Numbered from the stretch's first letter, positions 7,446 to 15,805 are shown. The stretch: 19,274 nucleotides of DNA from Bacteroidaceae bacterium (GCA_017466065.1 JAFTUV010000024.1:1-19274); one strand, 5' to 3'. Numbers and translations: made by a program. The notes: generated from the letters alone by a model not told the origin.

Positions 7446-8504
7446 ATGAAAAGAAACAAGCATAAACAGAACGATGTCACACTCATAGGGTTCTATCGGC
7501 CCGACAACGGCACAATGATATGGCGTTTGAGTTTCCTTAAAGGGAGGCTCGAAAGCAAAGGCTACACCGTAGCACTGCTGACCGGAGAGAACAAGATGAA
7601 GACCATATTCGAAGAGATTGAAAAATCGAAAAAAGTAATATTCTGTCGCCCCAGCTTGGGAAATATCTGCCGCGATGTGATGAGATTTTGCATAGACAAA
7701 GGAATACCCTTTGCAATAGATATCGACGATGCAATGTTCCACGACGAGGTATTCGAGGATGGCTGCTTCCTCTCCCGCATCGTATCGCACGACAAAGTGA
7801 AGCAAGGCTACAAGGATTATGCCGACTGCTACCTCTATGCCGACAGAATGATTGTTTCAACCGCCAAGATTAAAGAATTGCTATGGGAGAAGTATAACAA
7901 GGAAGCCATTGTTGTTCCCAACGTAATCCCAAGCTCCTTGTGCAACAAGAAACAGAACAGCAACGCGGGAGGACTAAAACTGCTATACGCATCGGGAACT
8001 GCCACCCATCTGTTCGACCTCTCCACCATATACCTCGACCTATTGGCCTTCCTGCAAAGGCACAGCGATGTAACCCTTACAATATTGGGTAATTCGATAA
8101 ACAAACGACATTTCCTCTCGGCAAGCGACAGGGTAACAAACATTCCATTGGTCAGCTTCAACGAAATGTTGAAAATATACTCGGAACACAACCTACTGTT
8201 GGTTCCGTTAAGTTCAAACTCGTTTAACGACGCAAAAAGCAACATAAAATACATAGAGGCCGGCGCAGTGGGAACCGCCACACTCGCAAAAGAGTGTGCC
8301 GAATTTCGCGCAGCCATCACCGACGGCACAAACGGCTTCCTGTATAACGAAAATTTTGAAGAAAAACTGGAAGAAATATACAACAACCGCAGCAACCTTG
8401 CCCGGATAGGCGAAAATGCACACGCCGATGTTGTAAAGAACCACTCCACCCAATGCGAATTAAACAAAGAACTGCTCGACTGGTTAAACCAAGAAGCTGT
8501 TTGA
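7446..8504 (+). CDS. GT-B type glycosyltransferase (GT1/GT4-like)
   Basis: A 352-residue cytosolic protein with a two-domain GT-B layout. The N-terminal Rossmann half contains FAIDIDDAMF (about residues 89-98), a pattern common in GT4-type enzymes of polysaccharide loci. The C-terminal half begins near LKLLYASGTATH and includes VTLTILGN. It has the donor-binding region NIKYIEAGAVGTATLA and DGTNGFLY, where the usual E...E of GT4 is partly kept. Substrate and linkage cannot be read from the sequence. The last four codons, including the stop TGA, lie inside the left terminal repeat of the 8492-8678 element. The original C-terminus may therefore have been altered by insertion, although the length is normal for such enzymes. 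Confidence 0.88.
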   Translation: MKRNKHKQNDVTLIGFYRPDNGTMIWRLSFLKGRLESKGYTVALLTGENKMKTIFEEIEKSKKVIFCRPSLGNICRDVMRFCIDKGIPFAIDIDDAMFHDEVFEDGCFLSRIVSHDKVKQGYKDYADCYLYADRMIVSTAKIKELLWEKYNKEAIVVPNVIPSSLCNKKQNSNAGGLKLLYASGTATHLFDLSTIYLDLLAFLQRHSDVTLTILGNSINKRHFLSASDRVTNIPLVSFNEMLKIYSEHNLLLVPLSSNSFNDAKSNIKYIEAGAVGTATLAKECAEFRAAITDGTNGFLYNENFEEKLEEIYNNRSNLARIGENAHADVVKNHSTQCELNKELLDWLNQEAV

Positions 8505-8678
8505 ATTTTTATCGCCGGAATTTTTAGAACAAGGATAGGATGTTTATCTCTTTTTTAAGGGCGTGTAGCGGGCTACCTAACCGCGAAAAAGAAGGAAACA
8601 GACATTCTCGAATATAAAAATGGCGAAACACTCGGCTTCTACAAGAAAAATATTTTTTTAGAAATTCAAACAACTTCT
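8492..8678 (+). mobile_element. MITE-like element with 20-bp terminal inverted repeats
   Basis: The ends 8492-8511 and 8659-8678 are inverted repeats of each other (18 of 20 positions, core TGTTTGAATTT). The 187-base interior has no transposase. Its left part reads in one frame as KKLFEFLSPEFLEQG then stop, and the solo copy at 6528 reads KKLFEFISPKF then stop. This hints that the end once lay at the start of a transposase gene (inference). In its right part a frame is open from 8559 through 8678 and continues in frame into the next gene at 8694. I do not see a clear target-site duplication. The element occupies nearly all of the gap between the two genes. Confidence 0.7.
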
Positions 8679-8693
8679 AATACCCCGAACAAG

Positions 8694-9857
8694 ATGCATA
8701 TATTCATATACACCGGCAACAAAGAAGAATCGGAACTCATCTATCCTTTGGCAAAAGAGAACCCCGGAACAGAGTATCACATTTTTATAAACAACCTCTC
8801 GTTCGACTCTTTTATGCACACATCGTTAAGCAGATTAGACAATGTGCATTATGTCGATATTGCGAATTTCGACCTTGCATCACTTTCGCGCTTCGGGCTA
8901 TTCATCACCACCGACACGAAAGCAACCGGCGCAAACAAGCATTTAATAGCCCTGCTCCGCATATTCTCCTCGCTAAACACACCCATAATGAAATTACAGA
9001 GCAGCTTGAAGCAGGAGGATTGCAGCAGCCCCATAGCAAGCCACAATTTACAGTGGTACGCAACAGCGTGCAAGAACTCCACAAGCATAGGCTACCCTGT
9101 ATATTACGACAAGCGAAGCGAAGCAAAGGGAGAGTACATCCTTGTTATCACCGATTTTGACAACGGCAACTACTCCGACAGAGATATATGTTTTTTCTGC
9201 CATTCGGTCTTTGAATATGTCAAGAAGCAGACAACAGCATCTTTAATCTGGAAGTTTATAGGAGAAAGCCCATCCTGCGACAAATTGGCCAATCACAGGA
9301 ATTACTACGCACAAGAGTCCGCAAGAATTCTAATCGACGACAACGATGCTATGCTCGACAAAATAGAGCTGACCGAAGCTATCGGGAAAGCCAAAATCGT
9401 AATAACAACGCCCACAATGCCAAGGCTGTTGGACTGCGAACTGCTCTCTACCCCCGTTGCAATTTACAATAGCGGAGATTGCCCGCAGCCGCTCGGCAAT
9501 GCCGCAACATTCAGCAAGGCCGAAGAACTGGAAAAAATCCTTTCGGGCAGCCCCGCACCGTTGCACACAGGCAAATTCTCACCCTACGACAATTCGGCAT
9601 TCACCACCACTGTAAAAGAGCTCTACAAAGAACCGGAAGTAAATAGAGAAGAGTTTTTAAGCGCGATTACCGATGCCGTCACAATGCTCAAAGAGTGCAG
9701 CAGCGCACCTACGGAGGAAGAGCCGGTTGCCGCACCATCGGACAACAAATACAAAAAGAAATGCAAAAAGTATCAGAGGGTTATAATGGCATTGAAAATA
9801 ATACTCGTTGTCGAGTTTATCGCAATCCTCACACTACTGCTCATTCTTTTCAAATAA
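8694..9857 (+). CDS. Unrecognised protein with C-terminal membrane anchor, GT-B-like
   Basis: A 387-residue protein I cannot assign to a named family. The N-terminus (MHIFIYTGNKEESELIYPLA) has no signal peptide and looks like a Rossmann strand and helix. A second alpha/beta half starts near residue 145 (EYILVITDFDNGNYSD) and contains EAIGKAKIVITTPTMPRLLDCELLSTPVAIYNSGD, split over about residues 228-262, a layout reminiscent of the donor-binding half of GT-B or epimerase folds. An acidic/Pro linker (about 336-350) leads to a Lys-rich stretch (KYKKKCKKYQR) and a single terminal hydrophobic helix (about 365-386). This would place the body in the cytoplasm anchored at the inner membrane. It follows the MITE-like element by 15 bases and probably belongs with the two glycosyltransferase-like genes upstream. 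Confidence 0.7.
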   Translation: MHIFIYTGNKEESELIYPLAKENPGTEYHIFINNLSFDSFMHTSLSRLDNVHYVDIANFDLASLSRFGLFITTDTKATGANKHLIALLRIFSSLNTPIMKLQSSLKQEDCSSPIASHNLQWYATACKNSTSIGYPVYYDKRSEAKGEYILVITDFDNGNYSDRDICFFCHSVFEYVKKQTTASLIWKFIGESPSCDKLANHRNYYAQESARILIDDNDAMLDKIELTEAIGKAKIVITTPTMPRLLDCELLSTPVAIYNSGDCPQPLGNAATFSKAEELEKILSGSPAPLHTGKFSPYDNSAFTTTVKELYKEPEVNREEFLSAITDAVTMLKECSSAPTEEEPVAAPSDNKYKKKCKKYQRVIMALKIILVVEFIAILTLLLILFK

Positions 9858-9908
9858 CAGACAAAAGCCAAGCAACAGCAGGCACCGCAAAATTAAGCGC
9901 GCAAGCAC

Positions 9909-9939
9909 TTGTTTATTTAAAAAATAAAGCGTACCTTTG
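9909..9939 (+). promoter_or_regulatory. Promoter of the rplY-pth-S4 operon
   Basis: TTG (9909-9911), a 20-base spacer and TACCTTTG (9932-9939) are a full match to the Bacteroidota promoter pattern. Transcription should start near 9945, giving a leader of about 70 nt before the ATG at 10017. No strong hairpin is apparent in that leader. Confidence 0.75.
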
Positions 9940-10016
9940 TGCCCGCTTTTAGAGACATCGTGTGATGGCGAATTAAGCAAATTATTAATCTTAATTTAGA
10001 GTAACACATTTAATTT

Positions 10017-10613
10017 ATGAAATCAATCAGCATCAGCGGTTCGGCAAGAACCGAGGTAGGCAAGAAAGCCACCAACGCATTGCGCAACGAGGGTAAAGTA
10101 CCCTGCTGCATCTACGGAGTACAGAAAGACGAGAACGGCACACCCGTTACAAAAGCATTCAGCGTAACAACAGAGGGCCTTCGCAAGCTCGTTTACACTC
10201 CCGACATTCACGTTATAGATCTCACAATCGACGGTACAACAACAAAAGCAATATTGAAGGACATTCAGTTCCACCCTGTTAAAGACACAATCCTCCACGT
10301 TGACTTTTACGAAATAACCGAGGAGAAGCCCATCGTAATGGCAGTTCCCGTTAAATTGCAAGGATTGGCCGAGGGTGTACGCGCCGGTGGTAAGCTCGTT
10401 CAGTTGCAACGCTACCTCAAAGTTAAGGCTGTTTACACTGCAATTCCCGAATTCCTCACAGTTGATGTAACTTCCCTTGCACTTGGCAAGTCTATCAAAG
10501 TTTGCGAACTCTCATTCGAGGGCTTGGAGCTTGTAACTGCAAAAGAGGCACTCGTATGCGCAGTTAAGACAACACGTGCATCACAAGCAGCAGCCGCAGC
10601 CGCAGCGAAATAA
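10017..10613 (+). CDS. rplY: 50S ribosomal protein L25 (CTC-type)
   Basis: Binds 5S rRNA in the large ribosomal subunit. The 198-residue protein is the long (CTC/TL5) form. An N-terminal L25 domain (residues 1 to about 92, with SGSARTEVGKKATNALRNEG, VPCCIYG and ILKDIQFHPVKDTILHVDFYE) is followed by the C-terminal beta domain (KPIVMAVPVKLQGLAEGVRAGG and on). The protein ends in an alanine-rich tail that varies in the family. It is the first gene after the promoter at 9909-9939, and pth begins 13 bases after its stop, an rplY-pth pairing common in bacteria. Confidence 0.97.
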   Translation: MKSISISGSARTEVGKKATNALRNEGKVPCCIYGVQKDENGTPVTKAFSVTTEGLRKLVYTPDIHVIDLTIDGTTTKAILKDIQFHPVKDTILHVDFYEITEEKPIVMAVPVKLQGLAEGVRAGGKLVQLQRYLKVKAVYTAIPEFLTVDVTSLALGKSIKVCELSFEGLELVTAKEALVCAVKTTRASQAAAAAAAK

Positions 10614-10626
10614 TAACCTATAAACG

Positions 10627-11205
10627 ATGAAATATCTCATTGTAGGCTTGGGTAACATCGGAAGCGAATACGAAGGAACCCGCCACAATATAGGATTCAC
10701 AGTATTGGATGCCTTTGCAAAGGCATCCAATACTGTTTTTGCCGACAAGCGTTACGGCTTTGTGGCCGAGGCATCGTGCCGTGGCCGCAAGCTCATATTG
10801 TTGAAACCTTCTACCTATATGAACCTGAGCGGTAACGCCGTTCGCTACTGGATGCAGGCCGAGAAAATCCCATTGGAGAATATCCTTGTGATTGTCGACG
10901 ACCTTGCACTGCCCGTGGGAGCACTGCGCCTTAAAGGGCAAGGCAGCGACGGTGGGCACAATGGCCTGAAACACATTGCAGCGACCTTGGGCACAACATC
11001 CTACGCCCGACTGCGCTTCGGCATTGGAAACGACTTTGGCAAAGGGCATCAGGTTAATTTCGTGCTCGGAGCATTCGACAGCGAGGAGCAGAAAAAAATA
11101 GACGAACAGCTGGCAACAACCACAGAAATAATCAAAAGTTTCTGCTTTGCCGGGCTTGCCCGCACTATGAACCAATTTAATAAAAAAGGTGTAGGAAAAG
11201 AATGA
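10627..11205 (+). CDS. pth: Peptidyl-tRNA hydrolase
   Basis: Releases tRNA from peptidyl-tRNAs that drop off the ribosome. The 192-residue product matches the Pth family in length and motifs: [20 protein letters not shown] with Asn10 and catalytic His20, [32 protein letters not shown] split around Asp93, HNGLKHI, and RLRFGIG. The gene carries a 38-base perfect palindrome at 10699-10736 (codons 25 to 37) followed by five T's, encoding a family-typical VLDAFAKAS stretch, so the palindrome comes from codon choice and not from a damaged protein. The stop overlaps the start of the S4 gene by four bases, which indicates coupling. Confidence 0.97.
   Translation: MKYLIVGLGNIGSEYEGTRHNIGFTVLDAFAKASNTVFADKRYGFVAEASCRGRKLILLKPSTYMNLSGNAVRYWMQAEKIPLENILVIVDDLALPVGALRLKGQGSDGGHNGLKHIAATLGTTSYARLRFGIGNDFGKGHQVNFVLGAFDSEEQKKIDEQLATTTEIIKSFCFAGLARTMNQFNKKGVGKE
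10699..10736 (+). repeat. 38-bp perfect palindrome inside pth, followed by T5
   Basis: Bases 10699-10717 are the exact reverse complement of 10718-10736, and the plus strand continues with a T-run through 10740. In RNA this would form a hairpin of 15 or more pairs with a U-tract on the plus strand only, the shape of an intrinsic terminator or attenuator, about 75 bases into pth. The palindrome is certain from the sequence; termination activity is an inference. Confidence 0.85.
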
Positions 11206-11621
11206 GCGAACAGGCACGCATAGATAAATGGTTGTGGGCAGTGCGCATATACAAGACACGCAGCATCGCCGCAGAAGCCTGCAAAAAGGGACACATAACT
11301 ATTGGCGAACGCAGCGTTAAGCCTGCACACACCGTGCGTGCAGGCGACATTGTAAAAGTAAAGAAAGTACCCATCACCTATTCGTTCCGCGTGCTCAAAG
11401 CCGCCGAGAACCGGGTAGGTGCCAAGCTGGTTCCCGAACTTATGGAGAATATCACTCCGCAAGAACAGTATGAGATTCTGGAAATGAGCAAAATAAGCGG
11501 ATTCACCGACAGGATGCGCGGCACAGGCCGCCCCACCAAAAAGGAGCGCAGAGAGATTGACCGTTTCTCCGAAGAGGCCCTCGGCTGGGATTTTGAGGAA
11601 TTCGACTTTGATGAATTATAA
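11202..11621 (+). CDS. S4-domain RNA-binding protein (Hsp15-like)
   Basis: The 139-residue protein starts with an S4 RNA-binding domain: [35 protein letters not shown] and AGDIVKVKK within residues 5-55. This matches the Hsp15/HslR group, which in E. coli binds 50S subunits carrying stalled peptidyl-tRNA. The C-terminal part is helical and charged ([13 protein letters not shown]) with an acidic end (EEFDFDEL), as in Bacteroidota homologues. Its coupling to pth, whose product clears peptidyl-tRNA, fits a joint role in ribosome rescue (inference). The transcript ends in the hairpin directly at its stop codon. Confidence 0.93.
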   Translation: MSEQARIDKWLWAVRIYKTRSIAAEACKKGHITIGERSVKPAHTVRAGDIVKVKKVPITYSFRVLKAAENRVGAKLVPELMENITPQEQYEILEMSKISGFTDRMRGTGRPTKKERREIDRFSEEALGWDFEEFDFDEL

Positions 11622-11658
11622 GAAAGGCGGCCCACAAGCAAAATGGACCGCCTTTCTT
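11620..11658. terminator. Bidirectional terminator between convergent operons
   Basis: Arms 11620-11630 (AAGAAAGGCGG) and 11648-11658 (CCGCCTTTCTT) are perfectly complementary, and the stem extends inward after one mismatch with CCA/TGG. T-rich arm ends are present for both strands. It can serve the rplY-pth-S4 operon (plus) and the pepT-thioesterase pair (minus), which converge here. Confidence 0.8.
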
Positions 11659-11718
11659 TCGTAAAGATGAATTAAATGCGTAATTGATCCTTTCTTTTAT
11701 GAGAGTATATTACCGGAT

Positions 11719-12108
11719 TTATTTACCGGGATACACCTTAGAGAGGAAACGCTCGCAATCGACAATAAATCGAGTGTGAGTACCCTTCCCTATCAGCCCC
11801 TCGCCATCGCTTGCCTCAACCTCGAAGAGCAGTTTGCGCCCATCGACAGCCACCAACAAAGCCGTCGCCGATATTTCGGCACCGATTCCCGAAGCCTTAG
11901 TATGCGCCACATTTATCTCGGTACCCACCGTAGTAGCCCCTTCGGGCAACACAGCTGCCACTGCATTCATCGCCGCATTTTCCATTAACGCCACCATCGA
12001 GGGGGTTGCAAACACATCCATTCCACCCGAGCCCACCATCGAAGCGCAGTTACCCTTTTCAACCACTATATGGCTCGTGTATTTCAATCCTTCTTTAAGC
12101 ATAATCAA
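11719..12108 (-). CDS. FlK-like hotdog-fold thioesterase
   Basis: A 129-residue single hotdog domain. The catalytic triad of fluoroacetyl-CoA thioesterase FlK (Thr42, Glu50, His76) has counterparts with identical spacing: Thr35, Glu43 and His69 in the motifs FATPSMVALMEN and EINVAHTKASG. An acyl-CoA or related thioester is the likely substrate; there is no reason to assume fluoroacetate. The gene begins 4 bases after the pepT stop, so the two are cotranscribed. The ATG at 12102 (MLKEGLKY) is an equally good start. The protein is soluble and cytoplasmic. Confidence 0.88.
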   Translation of the reverse strand: MIMLKEGLKYTSHIVVEKGNCASMVGSGGMDVFATPSMVALMENAAMNAVAAVLPEGATTVGTEINVAHTKASGIGAEISATALLVAVDGRKLLFEVEASDGEGLIGKGTHTRFIVDCERFLSKVYPGK

Positions 12109-12112
12109 TTAT

Positions 12113-13348
12113 TTATAAATCCTTTACCAATGCTGCAATATTCACGATAGTCTTCACGGCGCTCTCCATTACATCGAGCGACACAAACTCATAGCGACTG
12201 TGGAAATTTATGCCACCAGCGAAAAGGTTGGGACAAGGAAGCCCCATAAACGACAGCTGTGCACCATCGGTACCTCCTCGTATAGGCTTCACAAGCGGCT
12301 TCACGCCCGCCTGCTCCATAGCCGACTTTGCAAGTTCTATTATATACATTTTAGGTTCCACTTGTTCGCGCATATTGCGATACTGCTCTTTAAGTTCCAA
12401 TGTAACCGTTCCTGCACCGTAGCGAGCATTCATTCCGTCGGCAACCTTCGACATAAAAGCCATACGACGCTCAAATATCTCGCGGTCGTGGTCGCGTATT
12501 ATATAGGAAACCTCGGCCGAATCGACTCCGCCGTTAACACCCATCAGGTGATAGAAGCCCTCATAGCCGTCGGTACATTCGGGCGACTCGGCAGCAGGCA
12601 CCGCCTCCACAATGGCCATAGCTACACGCAACGCATTCAACATCTTGCCCTTGGCATATCCCGGATGCACATTGCGACCCTGAATGGAGAAACTGGCCGA
12701 GCCGGCATTGAAATTCTCAAACTCAATCTCACCCTCGGCACTGCCATCGACAGTGTAGGCCCAGTCGCAACCGAAAAGCGGTACATTGAAATTATGCGCA
12801 CCGCGCCCAATCTCCTCGTCGGGATTAAAGGCTATACGCACCTTGCCGTGCTCAATTTCGGGATGCGCCTGCAAATAGGCTATCGCCGAAATAATTTCGG
12901 CAACGCCGGCCTTGTCGTCGGCACCCAGCAAAGTGTGCCCGTCTGTCACCACCAGCGAATGCCCTGCATAGGCCGAAATTTCGGGAAAATCCTGTTCCGA
13001 CAGAATAATGCCCGCTTTCTCGTCGAGCACTATATTTCCACCCGTGTAATCGACCACACGAGGCTTCACATTCTTGCCACTCATATCCGGGCTTGTATCG
13101 AGGTGTGCAATGAACCCAATCACGGGCAACTCCCGTGCGCTGTTCGAGGGCAACGTAGCATAAAGATAGCCCTTTTCGTCGAGCACCACTTCCTCCAACC
13201 CCATACTTTCGAGTTCCTCTTTAAGGTAACGAGCAAACTCCATCTGCCCCGGCGTTGTAGGCACCGTGGTTGCTTCGTCACACGACTCTGTATCAAAAGC
13301 AACATACTTTAAAAAGCGTTGCAACATTTTATCTCTAATCTCACTCAT
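12113..13348 (-). CDS. pepT: Peptidase T (tripeptide aminopeptidase)
   Basis: A zinc aminopeptidase of the M20 family that removes the N-terminal residue from tripeptides in the cytoplasm. The 411-residue length is standard. Metal and catalytic motifs are all present: [10 protein letters not shown] (His82, Asp84), LLGADDKAG (Asp144), [14 protein letters not shown] (Glu178, Glu179), [19 protein letters not shown] (Asp201), the dimerisation-domain [25 protein letters not shown], and a final INFHSRYEF with the last metal His. It is divergent from eno, and their shared gap holds a 10-bp inverted repeat. The thioesterase gene follows in the same transcript. Confidence 0.97.
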   Translation of the reverse strand: MSEIRDKMLQRFLKYVAFDTESCDEATTVPTTPGQMEFARYLKEELESMGLEEVVLDEKGYLYATLPSNSARELPVIGFIAHLDTSPDMSGKNVKPRVVDYTGGNIVLDEKAGIILSEQDFPEISAYAGHSLVVTDGHTLLGADDKAGVAEIISAIAYLQAHPEIEHGKVRIAFNPDEEIGRGAHNFNVPLFGCDWAYTVDGSAEGEIEFENFNAGSASFSIQGRNVHPGYAKGKMLNALRVAMAIVEAVPAAESPECTDGYEGFYHLMGVNGGVDSAEVSYIIRDHDREIFERRMAFMSKVADGMNARYGAGTVTLELKEQYRNMREQVEPKMYIIELAKSAMEQAGVKPLVKPIRGGTDGAQLSFMGLPCPNLFAGGINFHSRYEFVSLDVMESAVKTIVNIAALVKDL

Positions 13349-13365
13349 AATAAGAAACCATTTTC

Positions 13366-13412
13366 TTCGGTAAAAATAACCATTTAAAAAAAGAGTGGCA
13401 ACTTTTACCGAA
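13366..13412. repeat. 10-bp inverted repeat between pepT and eno
   Basis: TTCGGTAAAA (13366-13375) and TTTTACCGAA (13403-13412) are exact inverted copies, 27 bases apart, in the 130-base gap between the divergent pepT and eno genes. The spacing is wide for a simple hairpin but suits a paired protein-binding site. I could not place a convincing promoter for either gene here. Confidence 0.45.
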
Positions 13413-13478
13413 AATATTTAACAAACCAACGGAAAAATAGGATTGTTTTAAGCACAGGAACCTTTAAAAGAAGAAAAT

Positions 13479-14750
13479 ATGCTGATAACAAAAATCAAAG
13501 GGCGCGAAATACTCGACTCGCGCGGAACACCTGCCGTGGAGGTAGAAATTACATTGAGCAACGGATGCAAAGGAAGAGCCTCGGTACCATCGGGGGCATC
13601 CACCGGCAAGAACGAAGCAATGGAATTGCGCGACAAGGAGGAGCGTTACGGCGGCAACGGAGTTCTTAAAGCCATTAGGAATATAAACAAGGAGATTGCA
13701 CCCGAGATTGAGGGTATGCAGGTTTTCTCCCAACGCGAGATTGATGCGAGAATAATAGAAATAGATGGCAGTGATAACAAAAGCAATATGGGTGCAAACG
13801 CCACACTCGCCGTGTCACTCGCCATTGCACGCACAGCAGCCACCGCCGCGGGAATACCACTCTATCGCTATATAGGCGGAGCCGATGCACACACGCTCCC
13901 CGTGCCTATGATGAATATAATAAACGGCGGCAAGCACTCCGATGCACCTATCCCCTTTCAGGAATTTATGATACTCCCCACCGGGGCTACCTCCTTCAAG
14001 GAAGCCCTGCGGATGGGTGCAGAAACATTCCAGACTCTGAAAAAACTTCTCCACAAACGAGGGTACAGCACCTCGGTGGGCGACGAAGGAGGATTTGCAC
14101 CGGCGTTAGGGAGCATAGAAGAAGCACTCGACTGCATAGTCGCAGCCATCAAGAGCGCCGGTTACAACGCCGGGAAGGATATTGACATCGCGCTCGACTG
14201 TGCATCGTCCGAACTTTACCGCGACAACATCTACGACTATGGCACATTCGAAGATGGCGGGCCGCGACTGACAACCGCCGAACAGATAGAATACCTCACA
14301 CGCCTCACCGGAAAATACCCCATAGAAAGCATAGAGGACGGAATGTCCGAGAGCGACTGGGAAGGATGGAAAGAGCTCACAAAAACCCTCGGGCAACGTT
14401 GCAACCTCGTGGGCGACGACCTTTTTGTCACCAACAGCAAGTTTCTGCGACACGGCATAAAGGAGAAATGCGCCAACAGCATACTCATAAAGCCCAATCA
14501 AATAGGAACATTGAGCGAAACGCTCTCCACCATAGCCCTTGCAAAAGCATACGGCTACAAAACCATAATAAGCCACCGCTCCGGAGAAACCGAAGATACA
14601 TTCATAGCCGACCTTGCCGTTGCCACCGGTTCGGGGTATATAAAAGCCGGCTCCTTGTGCCGCGGCGAACGCATAGCCAAATACAACCGCTTGCTACGCA
14701 TCGAAGAAGAGCTTGGGAAATGCGCAGAATATGGTTACAGCATCGGCTAA
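13479..14750 (+). CDS. eno: Enolase
   Basis: Interconverts 2-phosphoglycerate and phosphoenolpyruvate in glycolysis; in bacteria with RNA degradosomes it can have other partners, which cannot be judged here. The 423-residue product has the full set of family motifs in order: [14 protein letters not shown], mobile loop [10 protein letters not shown] (from Ser38), [30 protein letters not shown], the metal ligand region [41 protein letters not shown] with the catalytic Lys, and [17 protein letters not shown]. The start [11 protein letters not shown] fits the family. It stands alone between the pepT gap and the terminator at 14773-14802. Confidence 0.98.
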   Translation: MLITKIKGREILDSRGTPAVEVEITLSNGCKGRASVPSGASTGKNEAMELRDKEERYGGNGVLKAIRNINKEIAPEIEGMQVFSQREIDARIIEIDGSDNKSNMGANATLAVSLAIARTAATAAGIPLYRYIGGADAHTLPVPMMNIINGGKHSDAPIPFQEFMILPTGATSFKEALRMGAETFQTLKKLLHKRGYSTSVGDEGGFAPALGSIEEALDCIVAAIKSAGYNAGKDIDIALDCASSELYRDNIYDYGTFEDGGPRLTTAEQIEYLTRLTGKYPIESIEDGMSESDWEGWKELTKTLGQRCNLVGDDLFVTNSKFLRHGIKEKCANSILIKPNQIGTLSETLSTIALAKAYGYKTIISHRSGETEDTFIADLAVATGSGYIKAGSLCRGERIAKYNRLLRIEEELGKCAEYGYSIG

Positions 14751-14765
14751 CCGTCAAATGCCGAT

Positions 14766-14802
14766 AAAAACAGCCGCCCCGTGTATCACTACACAGGGCG
14801 GC
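14766..14802 (-). terminator. Terminator between eno and the SGNH hydrolase gene
   Basis: GCCGCCC (14773-14779) pairs with GGGCGGC (14796-14802), and GTGTA with TACAC inside it after one mismatch, around a four-base loop. The T-run (five T's, complement of 14766-14770) lies on the minus strand, so it primarily ends the SGNH hydrolase transcript, while the GC-rich stem probably also stops eno transcription from the other side. Confidence 0.75.
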
Positions 14803-14910
14803 CCAATCATACAATCAAACAAAATATAGTATTCTCATACTATTCCATATAAAACGCAATGTATTACTTTAACAATCACAAAATATATCACTATACAACA
14901 ACCGGTTACA

Positions 14911-15633
14911 CTAAACAGCAACACTGGGTTGCAATCTCAAATAGTCGACAATGGCCTTCTCTATCAATTCGTGCCCGGCATCATTGGGGTGAATACCATC
15001 CTCACATATAAAATCGGCAAAATTCTTACGTTCCAGAAACACCGAAGTAATATCTATCACAGGTACACGCTTCATTGCCCCCAAACGGAAAATTTCCATA
15101 TTGTAACGCTCGTGCCAACGGTCGATAGAGAGCACCGTGCCACCCAACCACTGCAAGATATTACTGCCATTAAGGCCCTTTGAAACATTTTTAAAAAAAC
15201 GATTAGGTTCGAGCACAGGCAAAGAGAGTAATACGGGATTAGAGCCCAACGACTTAACATAATCTATTAAAGCCGAATAACATTGTACGAATTGGTCTAT
15301 TGGAGTTTTAGGCAGATGCTCTTCGCTTGGGTTTTCCGAGATTTTTGCCCAGTCATAATCACAATCATTGCCACCATATTCAAAAAGCACATAATCGCTA
15401 TTCTTTATTCTGTCGGCGTAACGGCTGGCAAATTTCATACCCTGTGAAACAACCCCTCCGAAACGAGCAAAATTATCGACCTCAATCCCTAAGTTCCTGC
15501 GACAGCGCGCAGCGAAGCCCTTATCACTTATTTTATACTTTAACCCTCCGATGGGGCAATTCTCCTCATCGACCACAATTCCTTTCATCACCGAGTCGCC
15601 AAAAGCACAAACCGATTTAATATTAATTCTCAT
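14911..15633 (-). CDS. SGNH/GDSL-family hydrolase, cytoplasmic
   Basis: A 240-residue esterase/lipase-like protein with the SGNH blocks: block I VCAFGDSVMKG (nucleophile Ser14), block II Gly in FARFGGVV, block III FEYGGNDCDYDW (Asn of GGND), and block V DGIHPNDAGHELI with the catalytic Asp/His pair. There is no signal peptide, so it acts inside the cell on an unknown ester, unlike the exported carbohydrate esterases of the same fold. The stretch around LEPNRFFKNVSKGLNGSNIL is an insertion between blocks III and V that might form a lid (inference). It has its own probable promoter at 15661-15693 and a terminator downstream. Confidence 0.88.
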   Translation of the reverse strand: MRINIKSVCAFGDSVMKGIVVDEENCPIGGLKYKISDKGFAARCRRNLGIEVDNFARFGGVVSQGMKFASRYADRIKNSDYVLFEYGGNDCDYDWAKISENPSEEHLPKTPIDQFVQCYSALIDYVKSLGSNPVLLSLPVLEPNRFFKNVSKGLNGSNILQWLGGTVLSIDRWHERYNMEIFRLGAMKRVPVIDITSVFLERKNFADFICEDGIHPNDAGHELIEKAIVDYLRLQPSVAV

Positions 15634-15660
15634 AAAATTTCCTTTTTCGTTTCAACGCTG

Positions 15661-15693
15661 CAAAACTATGCAATTGTTCAACAACAGCAGCAA
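15661..15693 (-). promoter_or_regulatory. Probable promoter of the SGNH hydrolase gene
   Basis: On the minus strand TTG (15691-15693), a 22-base spacer and TAGTTTTG (15661-15668), an exact TAnnTTTG. The spacer is slightly long. The leader to the ATG at 15633 would be about 20 nt. Confidence 0.5.
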
Positions 15694-15805
15694 CCAAAGG
15701 GAACGCAAGAGCCGTTTCGGGGCATTTGAAGCTATATTGGGGCGAAATTCAGGAATAAGGGGTGAATGAAGGCGCAAGATTCTTGCAACAAAAAAAACAG
15801 AAATA

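Noticed and set aside
7835..8467. 210-codon minus-strand frame opposite the glycosyltransferase.
   Set aside because: Antisense to a well-supported glycosyltransferase; Ser/Leu-rich translation without motifs.
10618..11259. 213-codon minus-strand frame opposite pth.
   Set aside because: Antisense shadow of pth and the S4 gene, with no recognisable motif and low-complexity Phe/Cys-rich stretches.
12200..13312. Long open frame of 370 codons on the plus strand across pepT.
   Set aside because: It is exactly antisense to a complete peptidase T gene and its translation is Cys/His/Arg-rich without domains; it is a by-product of the codon use of pepT.
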